From NCBI GenBank assembly GCA_017528425.1, contig JAFXOV010000021.1:41709-105708 (forward strand): DNA of 64,000 nt, read 5' to 3'. The position numbers were made by a program, and so were the translations under genes. Origin of the DNA: Elusimicrobiota bacterium. Its GTDB lineage: Bacteria > Elusimicrobiota > Endomicrobiia > Endomicrobiales > Endomicrobiaceae. Within the stretch, counting starts at the first letter, position 1, and every line of letters starts with the position of its first letter. This document shows, piece by piece, positions 55,188 through 63,936 of the stretch. Under the pieces are notes generated by a model. The model did not search any database. It was not told the DNA's origin and was given only the letters and a program-made list of their open reading frames with translations.

Positions 55188-56882
55188 TTATTTTTTTGCA
55201 GCATCAAAAGTATAAGTTTTGCCATTGGGCATTTTAAATGTTATTTTAGCTATTGCTATTTTATCGTAGCAAATACCGTAAGTAGCGGTTTTAAGTGCTT
55301 CATGGCTAATCTTATTAAAGTTTTTTTCAAATTCTTCCGCTTCTTTTATAGGAACAGGCAAAATTATATAATCTACTGTTCCCATAACTTCTTTGTTATT
55401 TTTAACTATTTTAATTTTTTCCTCTATGGTAAAATTTTCTCTTTCAGTATCATATTTACCTAAAGACAATACAATTTTATCTTTAAATTCTTCAATATAT
55501 TCTTTATCCGCATTTTTTGTTTGTTCTAAAATATACTGTTGTTGTTTTGCACTATCTTTCATTCTTGCCTGATAATCCGCTTCTTTTTCGTATTTACCTT
55601 TTTGTGTTAAATACGGTGTTACTTTATTTTTGTACCAATATGAAAAAGAAACATCAGGTAAAATATCTCTTACGGCAAAATAAGGACCGGTTGCTTTATC
55701 ATAAATTAAAGGAACAATAATATTTCCTGCACCATTTACTGCACCGAATTTATTGTCTTTTGAAACGATATAAAAATCTCCCATATCTGGTAGAGAAGTT
55801 ACGGAATAATATTCTGCCAATTTTGGTGATAATCTTTCTCCATAAAAGCCAAACATATAAATATCATTTTGCTTTTTAGCCTTATAAACAACGCCTACTA
55901 TTGCGATACGTTTAAAATCCCATTCACGATTGGTAAATACTTCAATAGAATCATATTCTACCGGAATTGTTATTGTATATCCGTTATACCTATATATTAC
56001 GTGTTGTTTTATTAAATGATCTGCATTAATAAGTGCTACACCATATTTGCCGTTTTTATTTAATAAAAATACCTTTTTGTAAAAATCCGTATTTAATGGT
56101 TTTATTTCTTCAAGTTCATCATTATCATTTATCATAAAGAACTTTTCCGCAATATAGTCTACTTCATCACGAATCGTAGCCCATTTTTTTTCTTCCGGCC
56201 TATAACTGTATACAACACGCATCCAAACTAACGGTTTGTTGTATGTTGAATTTTTATTACTGCAATTAAGCAATCTTATTCTTCCGTATTTCCAATAATT
56301 CCAATAATCATCATTTTTCTTAATTTTTCTAAATATTGCAATTCTGCCTGTGTTATCTTTTTGTTTATCTGCATTTAAAACCCATTTTTGTGTTTTGGTA
56401 TTATAAATTCCAAAAGCTTTAGAGTCTTGATATTTTAAATTACCTTCTTTTACAATATAATCTCCGCTTTGCCAAAACTGTTCATCTCTCAAGTGCTCTT
56501 GTTCCTTTAAACGATTAAGATCGTTGGTTGACTGTATTTTTGCTTGTTGTTCTTGTTCTTTTGCTATTTCTTGTGGTGTTTTAGTTTTGTTCGGGGTTGA
56601 TGAAAACAAACCTATTAATGCTGTTCCCAATATAGCAGAATCTAAATCTGATGAGTTTTTGTTCGGAACATAAACAGAACCTGAATTTGTAACACTTTCC
56701 TGATAATATTTGCACCAATTTGCATGAAGTTTATTATAGTTGTTGGAACCTTCATTTATTCTTGTTTGTCCGCAATAAGGGCAAACCTCCGCATAAATTG
56801 CTTCAACAAATAAACTTGTTACCGAAAACATAAATACAAAAACAAACAACATTTTTGTAAAACTAAAATTTAAACTTTTCAT
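55188..56882 (-). CDS. Exported zinc-knuckle and WG-repeat-like protein
   Basis: A 564-residue protein that I cannot name. Signal peptide (about 1-31) is followed by EVCPYCGQTRINEG and HANWCKYY, a CxxC...HxxxC set that may bind zinc. Residues about 130-200 are linker and beta-rich; about 260-420 contain WG-like repeats (KYGVALINADHLI, KFGAVNGAGNIIVPLIYD). A charged helical part follows (YLTQKGKYEKEADYQARM), then a conserved-looking C-terminal strand domain. It lies just before hydE but has no evident hydrogenase link. AAGGAG precedes the ATG. Confidence 0.7.
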   Translation of the reverse strand: MKSLNFSFTKMLFVFVFMFSVTSLFVEAIYAEVCPYCGQTRINEGSNNYNKLHANWCKYYQESVTNSGSVYVPNKNSSDLDSAILGTALIGLFSSTPNKTKTPQEIAKEQEQQAKIQSTNDLNRLKEQEHLRDEQFWQSGDYIVKEGNLKYQDSKAFGIYNTKTQKWVLNADKQKDNTGRIAIFRKIKKNDDYWNYWKYGRIRLLNCSNKNSTYNKPLVWMRVVYSYRPEEKKWATIRDEVDYIAEKFFMINDNDELEEIKPLNTDFYKKVFLLNKNGKYGVALINADHLIKQHVIYRYNGYTITIPVEYDSIEVFTNREWDFKRIAIVGVVYKAKKQNDIYMFGFYGERLSPKLAEYYSVTSLPDMGDFYIVSKDNKFGAVNGAGNIIVPLIYDKATGPYFAVRDILPDVSFSYWYKNKVTPYLTQKGKYEKEADYQARMKDSAKQQQYILEQTKNADKEYIEEFKDKIVLSLGKYDTERENFTIEEKIKIVKNNKEVMGTVDYIILPVPIKEAEEFEKNFNKISHEALKTATYGICYDKIAIAKITFKMPNGKTYTFDAAKK

Positions 56883-56983
56883 GCTTTCTCCTTAATGAGT
56901 TATATTTTTTTAATTATTTAATTATAATCTTATTACTATTTTAAAAAATTAAATTTTTAAAATAAAGTTATTGTGTTATTTAA

Positions 56984-57087
56984 GACCTTAAGATTTTGTG
57001 TTAGAATGAAGAAACACAGAACCGATGTGTACTCTTTGCGGTACTCAAGGTTCTGTGTTTCAATATTATAACCAAAATATTAAGGTC
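56984..57087. repeat. Nested-hairpin element B downstream of cysK
   Basis: Outer arms GACCTTAAGATTTT (56984-56997) and AAAATATTAAGGTC (57074-57087) pair; a middle GTTAGAAT / ATTATAAC step follows; inner arms AAACACAGAACC (57012-57023) and GGTTCTGTGTTT (57049-57060) pair perfectly over 12 bp. The loop has GTGTACT ... GGTACTC. Element D has the same outer sequence but a different, still complementary, inner arm. It starts just after the cysK stop. Confidence 0.7.
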
Positions 57088-57093
57088 GCTATA

Positions 57094-58026
57094 TTAGTCT
57101 GCAAAAAGGGCTGTCGAAAGATACCTATCCCCAGTATCCGGCAACAACACTACAATATTCTTCCCCTTATTTTCAGGCCTTTTTGCAAGCTGTATACCTG
57201 CCCACAAAGCTGCACCTGAAGAAATACCTACAAGCACACCTTCTTTTTTACCGATAAGTTTGCCGGTAATAAATGCATCTTCGTTTTGAACAGGAATTAT
57301 TTCATCATATATTTTTGTGTTCAAAACATCAGGAACAAAACCTGCTCCGATACCTTGAATTTTGTGTGCTCCTGCAACTCCGGTAGACAAAACTGCCGAT
57401 GTTGCCGGTTCAACTGCTACAACTTTTATGTTAGGATTTTTAGATTTTAAGTATTCTCCTACACCGGTAATTGTTCCGCCTGTTCCTACACCTGCAACAA
57501 ATATATCTACTTTACCGTCGGTATCTTCCCATATTTCAGGACCGGTTGTATCTCTGTGTATTTTAGGGTTTGCAGGGTTAACGAATTGTCCCGGAATAAA
57601 GCTGTTAGGTGTTTGTTGTGCAAGTTCTGCTGCTTTTGCAATAGCACCTTTCATACCTTTTGCGCCTTCGGTTAACACCAACTCTGCGCCGTAAGCTTTC
57701 ATCAACTGTCTTCTTTCTACAGACATGGTTTCAGGCATTACAATAATAATTTTGTATCCTTTTGCTGCTGCTACTGCGGCAAGGCCAATACCTGTATTTC
57801 CGCTTGTCGGTTCAATAATTATTGAACCCGGTTTTAATAAACCTTTTCTTTCTGCATCTTCTATCATTGCTTTTGCAATTCTGTCTTTAACTGAACCTGC
57901 AGGGTTAAAATATTCCAATTTTGCAATTAATTTTGCTTCCAAATTTTCTGCTTTTTCTATGTGTGTGAACTCCAATAAAGGTGTTTTCCCTATTAATTCA
58001 TCTGCTGATGTATATATTTTTGACAT
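57094..58026 (-). CDS. cysK: Cysteine synthase A
   Basis: A 310-residue PLP enzyme that makes cysteine from O-acetylserine and sulfide. The PLP lysine lies in [30 protein letters not shown] binds substrate carboxylate, and the [18 protein letters not shown] loop and [11 protein letters not shown] are conserved. Full length. GGAG precedes the ATG. A structured element (C) separates it from the Cys-rich peptide gene upstream, and element B follows. Confidence 0.96.
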   Translation of the reverse strand: MSKIYTSADELIGKTPLLEFTHIEKAENLEAKLIAKLEYFNPAGSVKDRIAKAMIEDAERKGLLKPGSIIIEPTSGNTGIGLAAVAAAKGYKIIIVMPETMSVERRQLMKAYGAELVLTEGAKGMKGAIAKAAELAQQTPNSFIPGQFVNPANPKIHRDTTGPEIWEDTDGKVDIFVAGVGTGGTITGVGEYLKSKNPNIKVVAVEPATSAVLSTGVAGAHKIQGIGAGFVPDVLNTKIYDEIIPVQNEDAFITGKLIGKKEGVLVGISSGAALWAGIQLAKRPENKGKNIVVLLPDTGDRYLSTALFAD

Positions 58027-58048
58027 AATAAATCTCCTTTTTTATAAC

Positions 58049-58165
58049 GATTTACAACTTTGAACTGCGACTTTATATTTTGCTCCCTTATGTACCAATT
58101 GCTTCCGCTTTTTTTTAGTACACTGCGGTCGCAAAATATTTCGTCTCGTATTAAATTTGTAAATC
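58049..58165. repeat. Nested-hairpin element C upstream of cysK
   Basis: Outer arms GATTTACAA (58049-58057) and TTGTAAATC (58157-58165) pair; inner arms ATATTTTGC (58075-58083) and GCAAAATAT (58131-58139) pair. The loop contains TTATGTACCA ... AGTACACTGCG, the same boxes as element A but with other stem sequences. It lies in the likely cysK leader. Confidence 0.65.
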
Positions 58166-58174
58166 TAACAATGT

Positions 58175-58255
58175 AAAATTCACTCTGTGAATTTTAATAT
58201 TTTTTTATTTTCAAACCTTTCGGTCTTCATCGGTAAAAATCGTTTCACGATTTTT
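58175..58255. repeat. Two short hairpins after the Cys-rich peptide gene
   Basis: AAAATTCAC / GTGAATTTT (58175-58195, 3-nt loop) and AAAAATCGT / ACGATTTTT (58235-58255, 3-nt loop). The second lies 17 nt after the peptide stop and may end its transcript. Confidence 0.55.
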
Positions 58256-58271
58256 GTTATTTCTTAATTTT

Positions 58272-58406
58272 CTATTTCTGTGGGCATTCTGCCGTTGAAC
58301 AAGTTTCACTTGTACTACAACTATCATTACCGCAGCTGCAACACTCTGCGAAACTTAAAGAAACAACAACTGCTAAAACTGAAATGATTAACAATATCTT
58401 TTTCAT
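58272..58406 (-). CDS. Exported 44-residue cysteine-rich peptide
   Basis: A small gene with a strong GGAGG site 8 nt before the ATG at 58406. Residues 1-20 form a clear signal peptide (MKKILLIISVLAVVVSLSFA); the mature 24 residues contain six cysteines (ECCSCGNDSCSTSETC, then STAECPQK) and acidic residues. This could be a metal- or thiol-binding periplasmic peptide. It sits between cysK and metY, so a sulfur or metal role is plausible. I recognise no family. The ribosome-binding site and signal peptide argue that it is a real gene. Confidence 0.75.
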   Translation of the reverse strand: MKKILLIISVLAVVVSLSFAECCSCGNDSCSTSETCSTAECPQK

Positions 58407-58465
58407 ATATACCTCCAAATCACAAGTATTATTTTAACAAATTTTTTATTGTTTTTGTCTTTAGA

Positions 58466-58578
58466 GACTTTAAGATTTTAGGTTAGAATGAAGCAACTAA
58501 CGAATGAAGTGTACTTGGATCCCGTAAGGGCGTACTCGATTGAGTTAGTTGCAACATTATAACCAAAATATTAAGGCC
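58466..58578. repeat. Nested-hairpin element D downstream of metY
   Basis: Outer arms GACTTTAAGATTTT (58466-58479) and AAAATATTAAGGCC (58565-58578), nearly identical to element B; inner arms GCAACTAAC (58493-58501) and GTTAGTTGC (58544-58552) pair perfectly but differ wholly from those of B. The loop has GTGTACT ... CGTACTC plus a small CCCGTAAGGG hairpin. It starts 22 nt after the metY stop. Confidence 0.7.
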
Positions 58579-58600
58579 AATATAAAGTATTTTTTATGTT

Positions 58601-59884
58601 TTACTTAACTGCTTCAAAACCCTGTTTCAAATCATCAATAATATCATCTATATGTTCCGTACCTATAGATAATCTAACCGTTGTGGGTTTTATTCCGCTG
58701 CTTAACAACTCTTGTTCTGAAAGTTGTGAATGAGTTGTTGATGCAGGATGTATTACCAAACTTTTAACATCTGCAACATTTGCAAGAAGCGAGAAAAGTT
58801 TTAAACTTTCCGTAAATTTCTTTGCCGTTTCCGCGGTACCTTTAATTTCAAATGTGAATATTGAAGCTGCACCTTTCGGGAAATATTTGTCATACAATTC
58901 TTTTTGTTTACCCGTTGCTAAAGACGGATGATTAACTTTTTCTACTTGCGGATGATTCTTTAAGAAATCTACCACTTTAAGTGCATTTGATACATGTCTT
59001 TCCACTCTTAAAGAAAGGGTTTCAAGACCTTGCAACAACAAGAAAGAGTTAAACGGAGATATTGCTGCTCCCTGATCTCTTAACAATGTTGTTCTTATTT
59101 TTATTATGTATGCCAAATTACCTACCGCTTTTGTAAACACTACACCATGATAAGACGGATTAGGTTTTGAAAGTCCCGGGAATTTATCGTTTTGTGCCCA
59201 ATCAAATTTTCCGGCATCAACGATAACTCCACCCATTACCGAACCGTGTCCGCCGATAAATTTTGTTGCCGAATGTACCACAATATCTACACCATGTTCA
59301 ATAGGTCTTAATAAATAAGGTGTAGCAAATGTACTGTCTACTATAAAAGGTATTCCGTGTTTGTGTGCAATTTTAGATATTGCATCCAAATCTGTAACAT
59401 CGGAATTAGGATTTCCTAAAGTTTCGGCATAAAGAAGTTTTGTATTTTCTTTTATTGCTTTTTCAAAATTTTCAGGATTTGAAGGATCAACAAAGGTTGT
59501 TGATATTCCTTGATCTTTTAAAGTATTTGCAAACAAATTGTATGTTCCGCCATAAAGGTTTGTGGAAGATACTATATGATCCCCTGCAGTTGCGATATTT
59601 TGAACTGCATAAGTAATTGCAGATGCTCCTGATGCTGTTGTAAGTGCCGCAGCTCCGCCTTCAAGTGCTGCAATTCTTTTTTCAAGAACATCTGAAGTCG
59701 GATTCATCAATCTTGTATAAATGTTCCCGCCAACAGTAAGTCCGAATCTGCCTGCTGCCGTTGCGGAATCTTTAAATACATAAGATGTTGTTGCATAAAT
59801 CGGTACTGCTCTTGAATCTGTTGCTGAATCCGGTGTTTCTTGTCCTACGTGTACTTGTAATGTTTCAAATTTATATTTTGACAT
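58601..59884 (-). CDS. metY: O-acetylhomoserine sulfhydrylase
   Basis: A 427-residue Cys/Met-metabolism PLP enzyme that makes homocysteine from O-acetylhomoserine and sulfide. [20 protein letters not shown] opens the protein, [20 protein letters not shown] and [15 protein letters not shown] follow, and the PLP lysine is in [31 protein letters not shown] is the C-terminal signature. Expression is probably controlled by the operator at 60279-60299, about 400 nt upstream. Confidence 0.95.
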   Translation of the reverse strand: MSKYKFETLQVHVGQETPDSATDSRAVPIYATTSYVFKDSATAAGRFGLTVGGNIYTRLMNPTSDVLEKRIAALEGGAAALTTASGASAITYAVQNIATAGDHIVSSTNLYGGTYNLFANTLKDQGISTTFVDPSNPENFEKAIKENTKLLYAETLGNPNSDVTDLDAISKIAHKHGIPFIVDSTFATPYLLRPIEHGVDIVVHSATKFIGGHGSVMGGVIVDAGKFDWAQNDKFPGLSKPNPSYHGVVFTKAVGNLAYIIKIRTTLLRDQGAAISPFNSFLLLQGLETLSLRVERHVSNALKVVDFLKNHPQVEKVNHPSLATGKQKELYDKYFPKGAASIFTFEIKGTAETAKKFTESLKLFSLLANVADVKSLVIHPASTTHSQLSEQELLSSGIKPTTVRLSIGTEHIDDIIDDLKQGFEAVK

Positions 59885-59930
59885 TTTTATCTCCTGTTAT
59901 AATGATCGAAAGTTTTTATTTTCACATTTG

Positions 59931-59982
59931 AATTTTCAAGTTTTATGTGTTTTATATTTTCATACATGGCAACTTGAAAATT
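59931..59982. repeat. Nested-hairpin element G in the metY leader
   Basis: AATTTTCAAGTT (59931-59942) pairs with AACTTGAAAATT (59971-59982) over 12 bp. The loop contains ATGTG ... CATACAT, able to pair in the place of the GTAC boxes of A-D. It lies 47 nt before the metY start. Confidence 0.6.
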
Positions 59983-60119
59983 TTTTGTTTAGCAAAAAAA
60001 CATCCCGATCCATAAAAAATCATCTTTGACAATTTTTTATCGAATTTTTATTTTTTATTATTTTTTAATTTCTAAGATCTTTACTTTCTAACTACTATTT
60101 TCCAACTACTACTTCTTTA

Positions 60120-60224
60120 CTATCTACACATTCGCTCGTAAAACAAATCACATTCTTTAATACAACATCGTGGAATGATTTTATTTTGACTATCTATTAT
60201 TATTTGTTTATCTTTTAAATTCAT
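60120..60224 (-). CDS. Possible 34-residue Cys-containing leader ORF of metY
   Basis: ATG at 60224 lies about 70 nt downstream of the predicted metY transcription start, with AAAGGG 10 nt before it. It encodes a 34-residue peptide with basic N-terminus and CCIKECDLFYERMCR at the end (four cysteines, no signal peptide). It could be a leader peptide that senses cysteine supply by attenuation, or a small metal-binding protein. Coding status is uncertain because the ribosome-binding site is weak. Confidence 0.4.
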   Translation of the reverse strand: MNLKDKQIIIDSQNKIIPRCCIKECDLFYERMCR

Positions 60225-60278
60225 ATTTTTAACCCTTTATATACATATCAAATAATTTATTTTTTTACTGTTTTTTTC

Positions 60279-60299
60279 TACCTACCTTTGCGGTAGGTA
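60279..60299 (-). promoter_or_regulatory. Operator upstream of metY
   Basis: Perfect inverted repeat TACCTACC-N5-GGTAGGTA covering the predicted +1 of the metY promoter. The related repeat at 52553-52571 precedes the patB-like gene. Confidence 0.7.
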
Positions 60300-60302
60300 A
60301 AT

Positions 60303-60331
60303 ATATTACAAAAAAACTTTTTATTTGTCAA
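60303..60331 (-). promoter_or_regulatory. Promoter of metY
   Basis: Minus strand: TTGACA (60331-60326), 17-nt spacer, TAATAT (60308-60303). Sequence and spacing match the patB-like promoter. Confidence 0.75.
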
Positions 60332-60356
60332 CACCAAATTTTTCCGTCGGAAATGA

Positions 60357-60388
60357 AAAAAAACGGAAAGAAATTTCTTCCCGTTTTT
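60357..60388 (-). terminator. Terminator downstream of carB, copy 3
   Basis: AAAACGGAAAGAAA pairs with TTTCTTCCCGTTTT, one base short of a perfect stem. It lies 258 nt after carB, with no other minus-strand gene before it. Confidence 0.75.
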
Positions 60389-60400
60389 TTATATTTTTAT

Positions 60401-60427
60401 AGATTCCGGATCAAGTCCGGAATGACA
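60401..60427. repeat. Dispersed palindromic repeat, copy 2
   Basis: AGATTCCGGATCAAGTCCGG followed by AATGAC. It has the same outline as 38117-38143 (AGAT-CC...ATCAAGT...GG-ATGAC), with both arms changed together so that pairing is kept. Confidence 0.7.
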
Positions 60428-60511
60428 AATTTTTTGTCGTTCTTACGTCTCGAAGACTTTTAAGATTTTAAATTAGCAAATACAAGAATGTATGGATAAA
60501 AAAAACACATT

Positions 60512-60536
60512 TCAAAAATTGCTTTGCAATTTTTGA
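60512..60536. repeat. TCAAAAATTGC hairpin, copy 2
   Basis: TCAAAAATTGC / GCAATTTTTGA with a 3-nt loop; the same arms as at 49873-49907. Confidence 0.7.
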
Positions 60537-60643
60537 GCGACGAAATATTTTGAATTTAGACAAGACAACAGCACGGCGAAGTTTACACTAAAAGGTAAAT
60601 GAGCCGTGCTGTAACGAAGTATAAATTCAAAAGATAATGTCGC
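60537..60643. repeat. Nested-hairpin element E downstream of carB
   Basis: Outer arms GCGAC ... TTTTGAATTTA (60537-60558) and TAAATTCAAAA ... GTCGC (60622-60643) pair; inner arms ACAGCACGGC (60568-60577) and GCCGTGCTGT (60603-60612) pair over 10 bp. The loop has GTTTAC ... GGTAAAT, where the usual GTAC/GTAC pair is replaced by TTTAC/GTAAA, still complementary. It ends 2 nt before the carB stop codon. Confidence 0.65.
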
Positions 60644-60645
60644 AA

Positions 60646-63600
60646 TTACTTATCTAATTTATAATGTGTCTGTATACAACAAACTTCCCAATCATAATTT
60701 CTTTTTGCTCTTATTGCTTCAATACTTGCTCTTGCTGCGGCAAGTGTTGTTACTATAGGAACATTGTACATTAAAGCCGTTCTTCTGATACTGTATCCGT
60801 CATGATGACTCTTTTGGCCGGACGGGGTATTTACTATCAAAGCAACTTCTTTGTTGGAAATTATATCAACAACATTAGGTCTTCCTTCCTGAATTTTGTG
60901 AACTTCTTTTACATCAAGTCCGTTTTCTTTAAAGAATTCAGCCGTATGTTTTGTTGCTATAACACTAAATCCGAGATCTATAAAATCTTTTGCAATTTCA
61001 AGACCTTTAGATTTATCTCTTTGTCCCAAGCTTATAAATACCGTTCCGCTATCCGGTAATATTGTTCCTGAAGCAAGTTCGGCTTTAGCAAATGCTTTAC
61101 CGAAATCTTTATCTATACCCATAACTTCACCGGTACTCTTCATTTCAGGACCTAAAACGGTATCAACATTAGCAAATCTTATCCATGGCAACACAACTTC
61201 TTTTACACATGTATAATCTATATGTTTAAGTTGACCGTTCAAATATTCCGCGGGAATTAAATCTTTAACCGCTTTTCCTATCATAACTTTTGAAGCAAGT
61301 TTTGCCAACGGATAACTTACGGCTTTTGAAACAAACGGAACCGTTCTTGAAGCTCTGGGGTTTGCTTCCAAAATATAAGGAATACCGTTTTTAACCGCAT
61401 ACTGAATATTCATTAAACCTTTAACATTAATTTCTCTTGCCAAATTTATTGTATGCTCTTTTATTTTTGTTATAACATCTTTAGATAATGTGTGTGTAGG
61501 AAGAACACATGCGGAATCTCCGGAATGGATACCTGCCTGCTCGATATGTTCCATAATACCTGCAATATACACATCTTTACCGTCTGAAAGCGCATCAACA
61601 TCTATTTCTATTGCATTATCAAGATACTTATCTATAAGGATAGGTTTACCTTCGCTGACATCGGTAGCTTTTGAAATGTATGTTTCAAGATGGTTTTCAT
61701 CGTACACAATTTCCATAGCTCTACCGCCCAACACATAAGAAGGTCTAACCATTACCGGATAACCGATTTTACTTGCTATAGCTTTTGCTTCTTCAAATGT
61801 TGTTGCGGTACCTGAATCCGCTTGCGGGATATTTAACTTTTTCAATACTTTACTGAAAACTTTTCTGTCTTCTGCCATATCAATAGATTCAACGGAAGTT
61901 CCCAAAATTTTCAGACCTGCTTTATTTAAAGCGGAAGCCAAATTCAAAGGAGTTTGTCCGCCGAACTGAACAATAACACCTTCCGGTTTTTCTTTATCTG
62001 CGATATTTAAAACATCTTCTACCGTTAACGGTTCAAAATAAAGTTTGTCTGCCGTATCATAATCGGTAGAAACTGTTTCAGGGTTACAATTTACCATTAT
62101 TGTTTCATAACCTTCTTGTTTCAAGGAAAGCACTGCGTGTACACAACAATAATCAAACTCTATACCCTGTCCTATTCTGTTGGGACCGGCACCCAAAATC
62201 ATAACTTTTTTCTTTTTATCGGAAACCACTACATCGTCTTCTTCTTCGTATGTTGAATAATAGTATGCGGTATTAGCTTTAAATTCTCCGCCGCAAGTAT
62301 CTACCAACTTATAAACAGGAATGATCTTTAATTCTTTTCTTAATGCTCTTATCTCTTCTTCTTTTTTGCCTGTAGCTATTGCTATTTGTTTATCCGAAAA
62401 ACCGAACTGTTTTATTCTTCTTAAAAGAAGTTTTTGATCTTCCCCTTTCAATTTGAATATGTTGGGTATTTCACTTTCCATATCAACGATTTCTTTTATT
62501 TGGTTCACAAACCATTGATCTATTTTACATACATTGAAAATATCATCAACAGACATTCCAAGTTTCAAAGCATATCTTATTACATAAATTCTGTCGCAGT
62601 TAGGTGTTGCAAGTTTTGCGGTAACAATTTCCAATGCTTTTTTCTTTGCTTCATCCGTACCTAACTCAAGAAGTTTATTTAACTCTTTATCTATACCTAC
62701 ATTTTCAAGACCGTAACCGCTTCTTTTAACTTCCAATCCTCTTATAGCTTTTTGTAATGCTTCTTTGAATGTTCTGCCCAATGCCATTGTTTCACCAACG
62801 GATTTCATTGCGGTTCCGAGTGTTTGGTTGGTATCACCGAACTTTTCAAAAGCAAATCTCGGAATTTTTATAACATGATAATCTACCGTCGGTTCAAAGC
62901 TTGCAGGGTTAGGTGAAGTTATATCGTTTGTAAGTTCATCGAGTGTATAACCTACTGCCAACAAACTTGAAATTTTTGCTATAGGAAAACCCGTAGCTTT
63001 TGATGCAAGAGCCGACGAACGACTTACACGAGGGTTCATTTCTATAACAACAAGTCTTCCGTCTTTAGGGTTTTGTGCAAACTGAATATTTGCGCCGCCG
63101 TGTCTCATACCGATAACTCTTAATATTCTGAAAGAATCCTGTCTTATTTTTGCATATTCTTTTGCGGTAATTGTCATTGCAGGTGCAACGGTAATGGAAT
63201 CTCCGGTATGAACACCCATAGGATCAACATTTTCTATTGAACATATTGCAATACAATTATCTTTTCTGTCTCTCATAACTTCCATTTCAAGTTCTTTCCA
63301 ACCTAAAACGGACTCTTCTATTAAAACTTCACTTATAGGGCTTGCCTGAAGTCCCGCCTGAACAATTTCTTCAAACTCTTCTTTTGTCCATGCTGTTCCC
63401 GAACCTACACCGCCCAAAGTAAATGAAGGTCTTATAATAACGGGAAAACCTATGGATTCCGCAATTTCTCTTGCTTCTTTCATATTGTAAGCATAACCGC
63501 TTTTCGGTAAATCAAGACCGATACTTTCAACCATTTTTTTGAAAAGTTTTCTGTCTTCCGCTTTTGAAATGGTATCAAAGTCTGCACCGATAAGTTCTAC

Positions 63601-63936
63601 ATTGTGTTTGGCCAAAATACCTTTTTCGGCTAAAGCTACAGCCAAATTTAATGCTGTCTGTCCGCCGAGTGTAGGAAGTATTGCATCGGGTTTTTCTTTT
63701 TCAATAATTTTTTCAACAATTTCCGGAACCAAAGGTTCAATGTATGTTGCATCGGCAAATTCAGGATCCGTCATAATCGTTGCAGGATTGGAATTTACCA
63801 AAACAACTTTATATCCTTCTTTTTTTAATGCTTTTATAGCTTGTACTCCGGAATAATCGAACTCACAAGCTTGACCTATAACGATAGGTCCCGAACCAAT
63901 TATAAGTATTTTTTTAAGATCTGTTCTTTTAGGCAT
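60646..63936 (-). CDS. carB: Carbamoyl-phosphate synthase large subunit
   Basis: A 1,096-residue enzyme that makes carbamoyl phosphate from bicarbonate, ATP and ammonia delivered by CarA, for arginine and pyrimidine synthesis. Two homologous ATP-grasp halves are visible: [20 protein letters not shown] at the N-terminus and [20 protein letters not shown] in the middle, then a C-terminal allosteric domain ([20 protein letters not shown]) ending in an MGS fold. ATG 63936 overlaps the carA stop (ATGCCTAA), and GGTGG precedes it; an upstream TTG is less likely. Confidence 0.97.
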   Translation of the reverse strand: MPKRTDLKKILIIGSGPIVIGQACEFDYSGVQAIKALKKEGYKVVLVNSNPATIMTDPEFADATYIEPLVPEIVEKIIEKEKPDAILPTLGGQTALNLAVALAEKGILAKHNVELIGADFDTISKAEDRKLFKKMVESIGLDLPKSGYAYNMKEAREIAESIGFPVIIRPSFTLGGVGSGTAWTKEEFEEIVQAGLQASPISEVLIEESVLGWKELEMEVMRDRKDNCIAICSIENVDPMGVHTGDSITVAPAMTITAKEYAKIRQDSFRILRVIGMRHGGANIQFAQNPKDGRLVVIEMNPRVSRSSALASKATGFPIAKISSLLAVGYTLDELTNDITSPNPASFEPTVDYHVIKIPRFAFEKFGDTNQTLGTAMKSVGETMALGRTFKEALQKAIRGLEVKRSGYGLENVGIDKELNKLLELGTDEAKKKALEIVTAKLATPNCDRIYVIRYALKLGMSVDDIFNVCKIDQWFVNQIKEIVDMESEIPNIFKLKGEDQKLLLRRIKQFGFSDKQIAIATGKKEEEIRALRKELKIIPVYKLVDTCGGEFKANTAYYYSTYEEEDDVVVSDKKKKVMILGAGPNRIGQGIEFDYCCVHAVLSLKQEGYETIMVNCNPETVSTDYDTADKLYFEPLTVEDVLNIADKEKPEGVIVQFGGQTPLNLASALNKAGLKILGTSVESIDMAEDRKVFSKVLKKLNIPQADSGTATTFEEAKAIASKIGYPVMVRPSYVLGGRAMEIVYDENHLETYISKATDVSEGKPILIDKYLDNAIEIDVDALSDGKDVYIAGIMEHIEQAGIHSGDSACVLPTHTLSKDVITKIKEHTINLAREINVKGLMNIQYAVKNGIPYILEANPRASRTVPFVSKAVSYPLAKLASKVMIGKAVKDLIPAEYLNGQLKHIDYTCVKEVVLPWIRFANVDTVLGPEMKSTGEVMGIDKDFGKAFAKAELASGTILPDSGTVFISLGQRDKSKGLEIAKDFIDLGFSVIATKHTAEFFKENGLDVKEVHKIQEGRPNVVDIISNKEVALIVNTPSGQKSHHDGYSIRRTALMYNVPIVTTLAAARASIEAIRAKRNYDWEVCCIQTHYKLDK

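Larger units (their letters stand above)
60225..60645. other. Non-coding stretch between metY leader ORF and carB
   Basis: This 421-nt gap holds, in order: metY operator and promoter (60279-60331), a terminator (60357-60388), dispersed repeat copy 2 (60401-60427), the TCAAAAATTGC hairpin (60512-60536) and element E (60537-60643). I see no convincing ORF. Confidence 0.7.

Noticed and set aside
59885..60300. SAM or T-box riboswitch in the metY leader
   Set aside because: No SAM-I core, no T-box and no S-box-like consensus was found; only the small ORF and the element G hairpin are visible.
49752..60643. Nested-hairpin elements as integron attC sites
   Set aside because: The imperfect palindrome outline is similar, but the R'/R'' core (RYYYAAC ... 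GTTRRRY) is not matched at the ends, no integrase or cassette genes are seen, and elements sit next to housekeeping genes.
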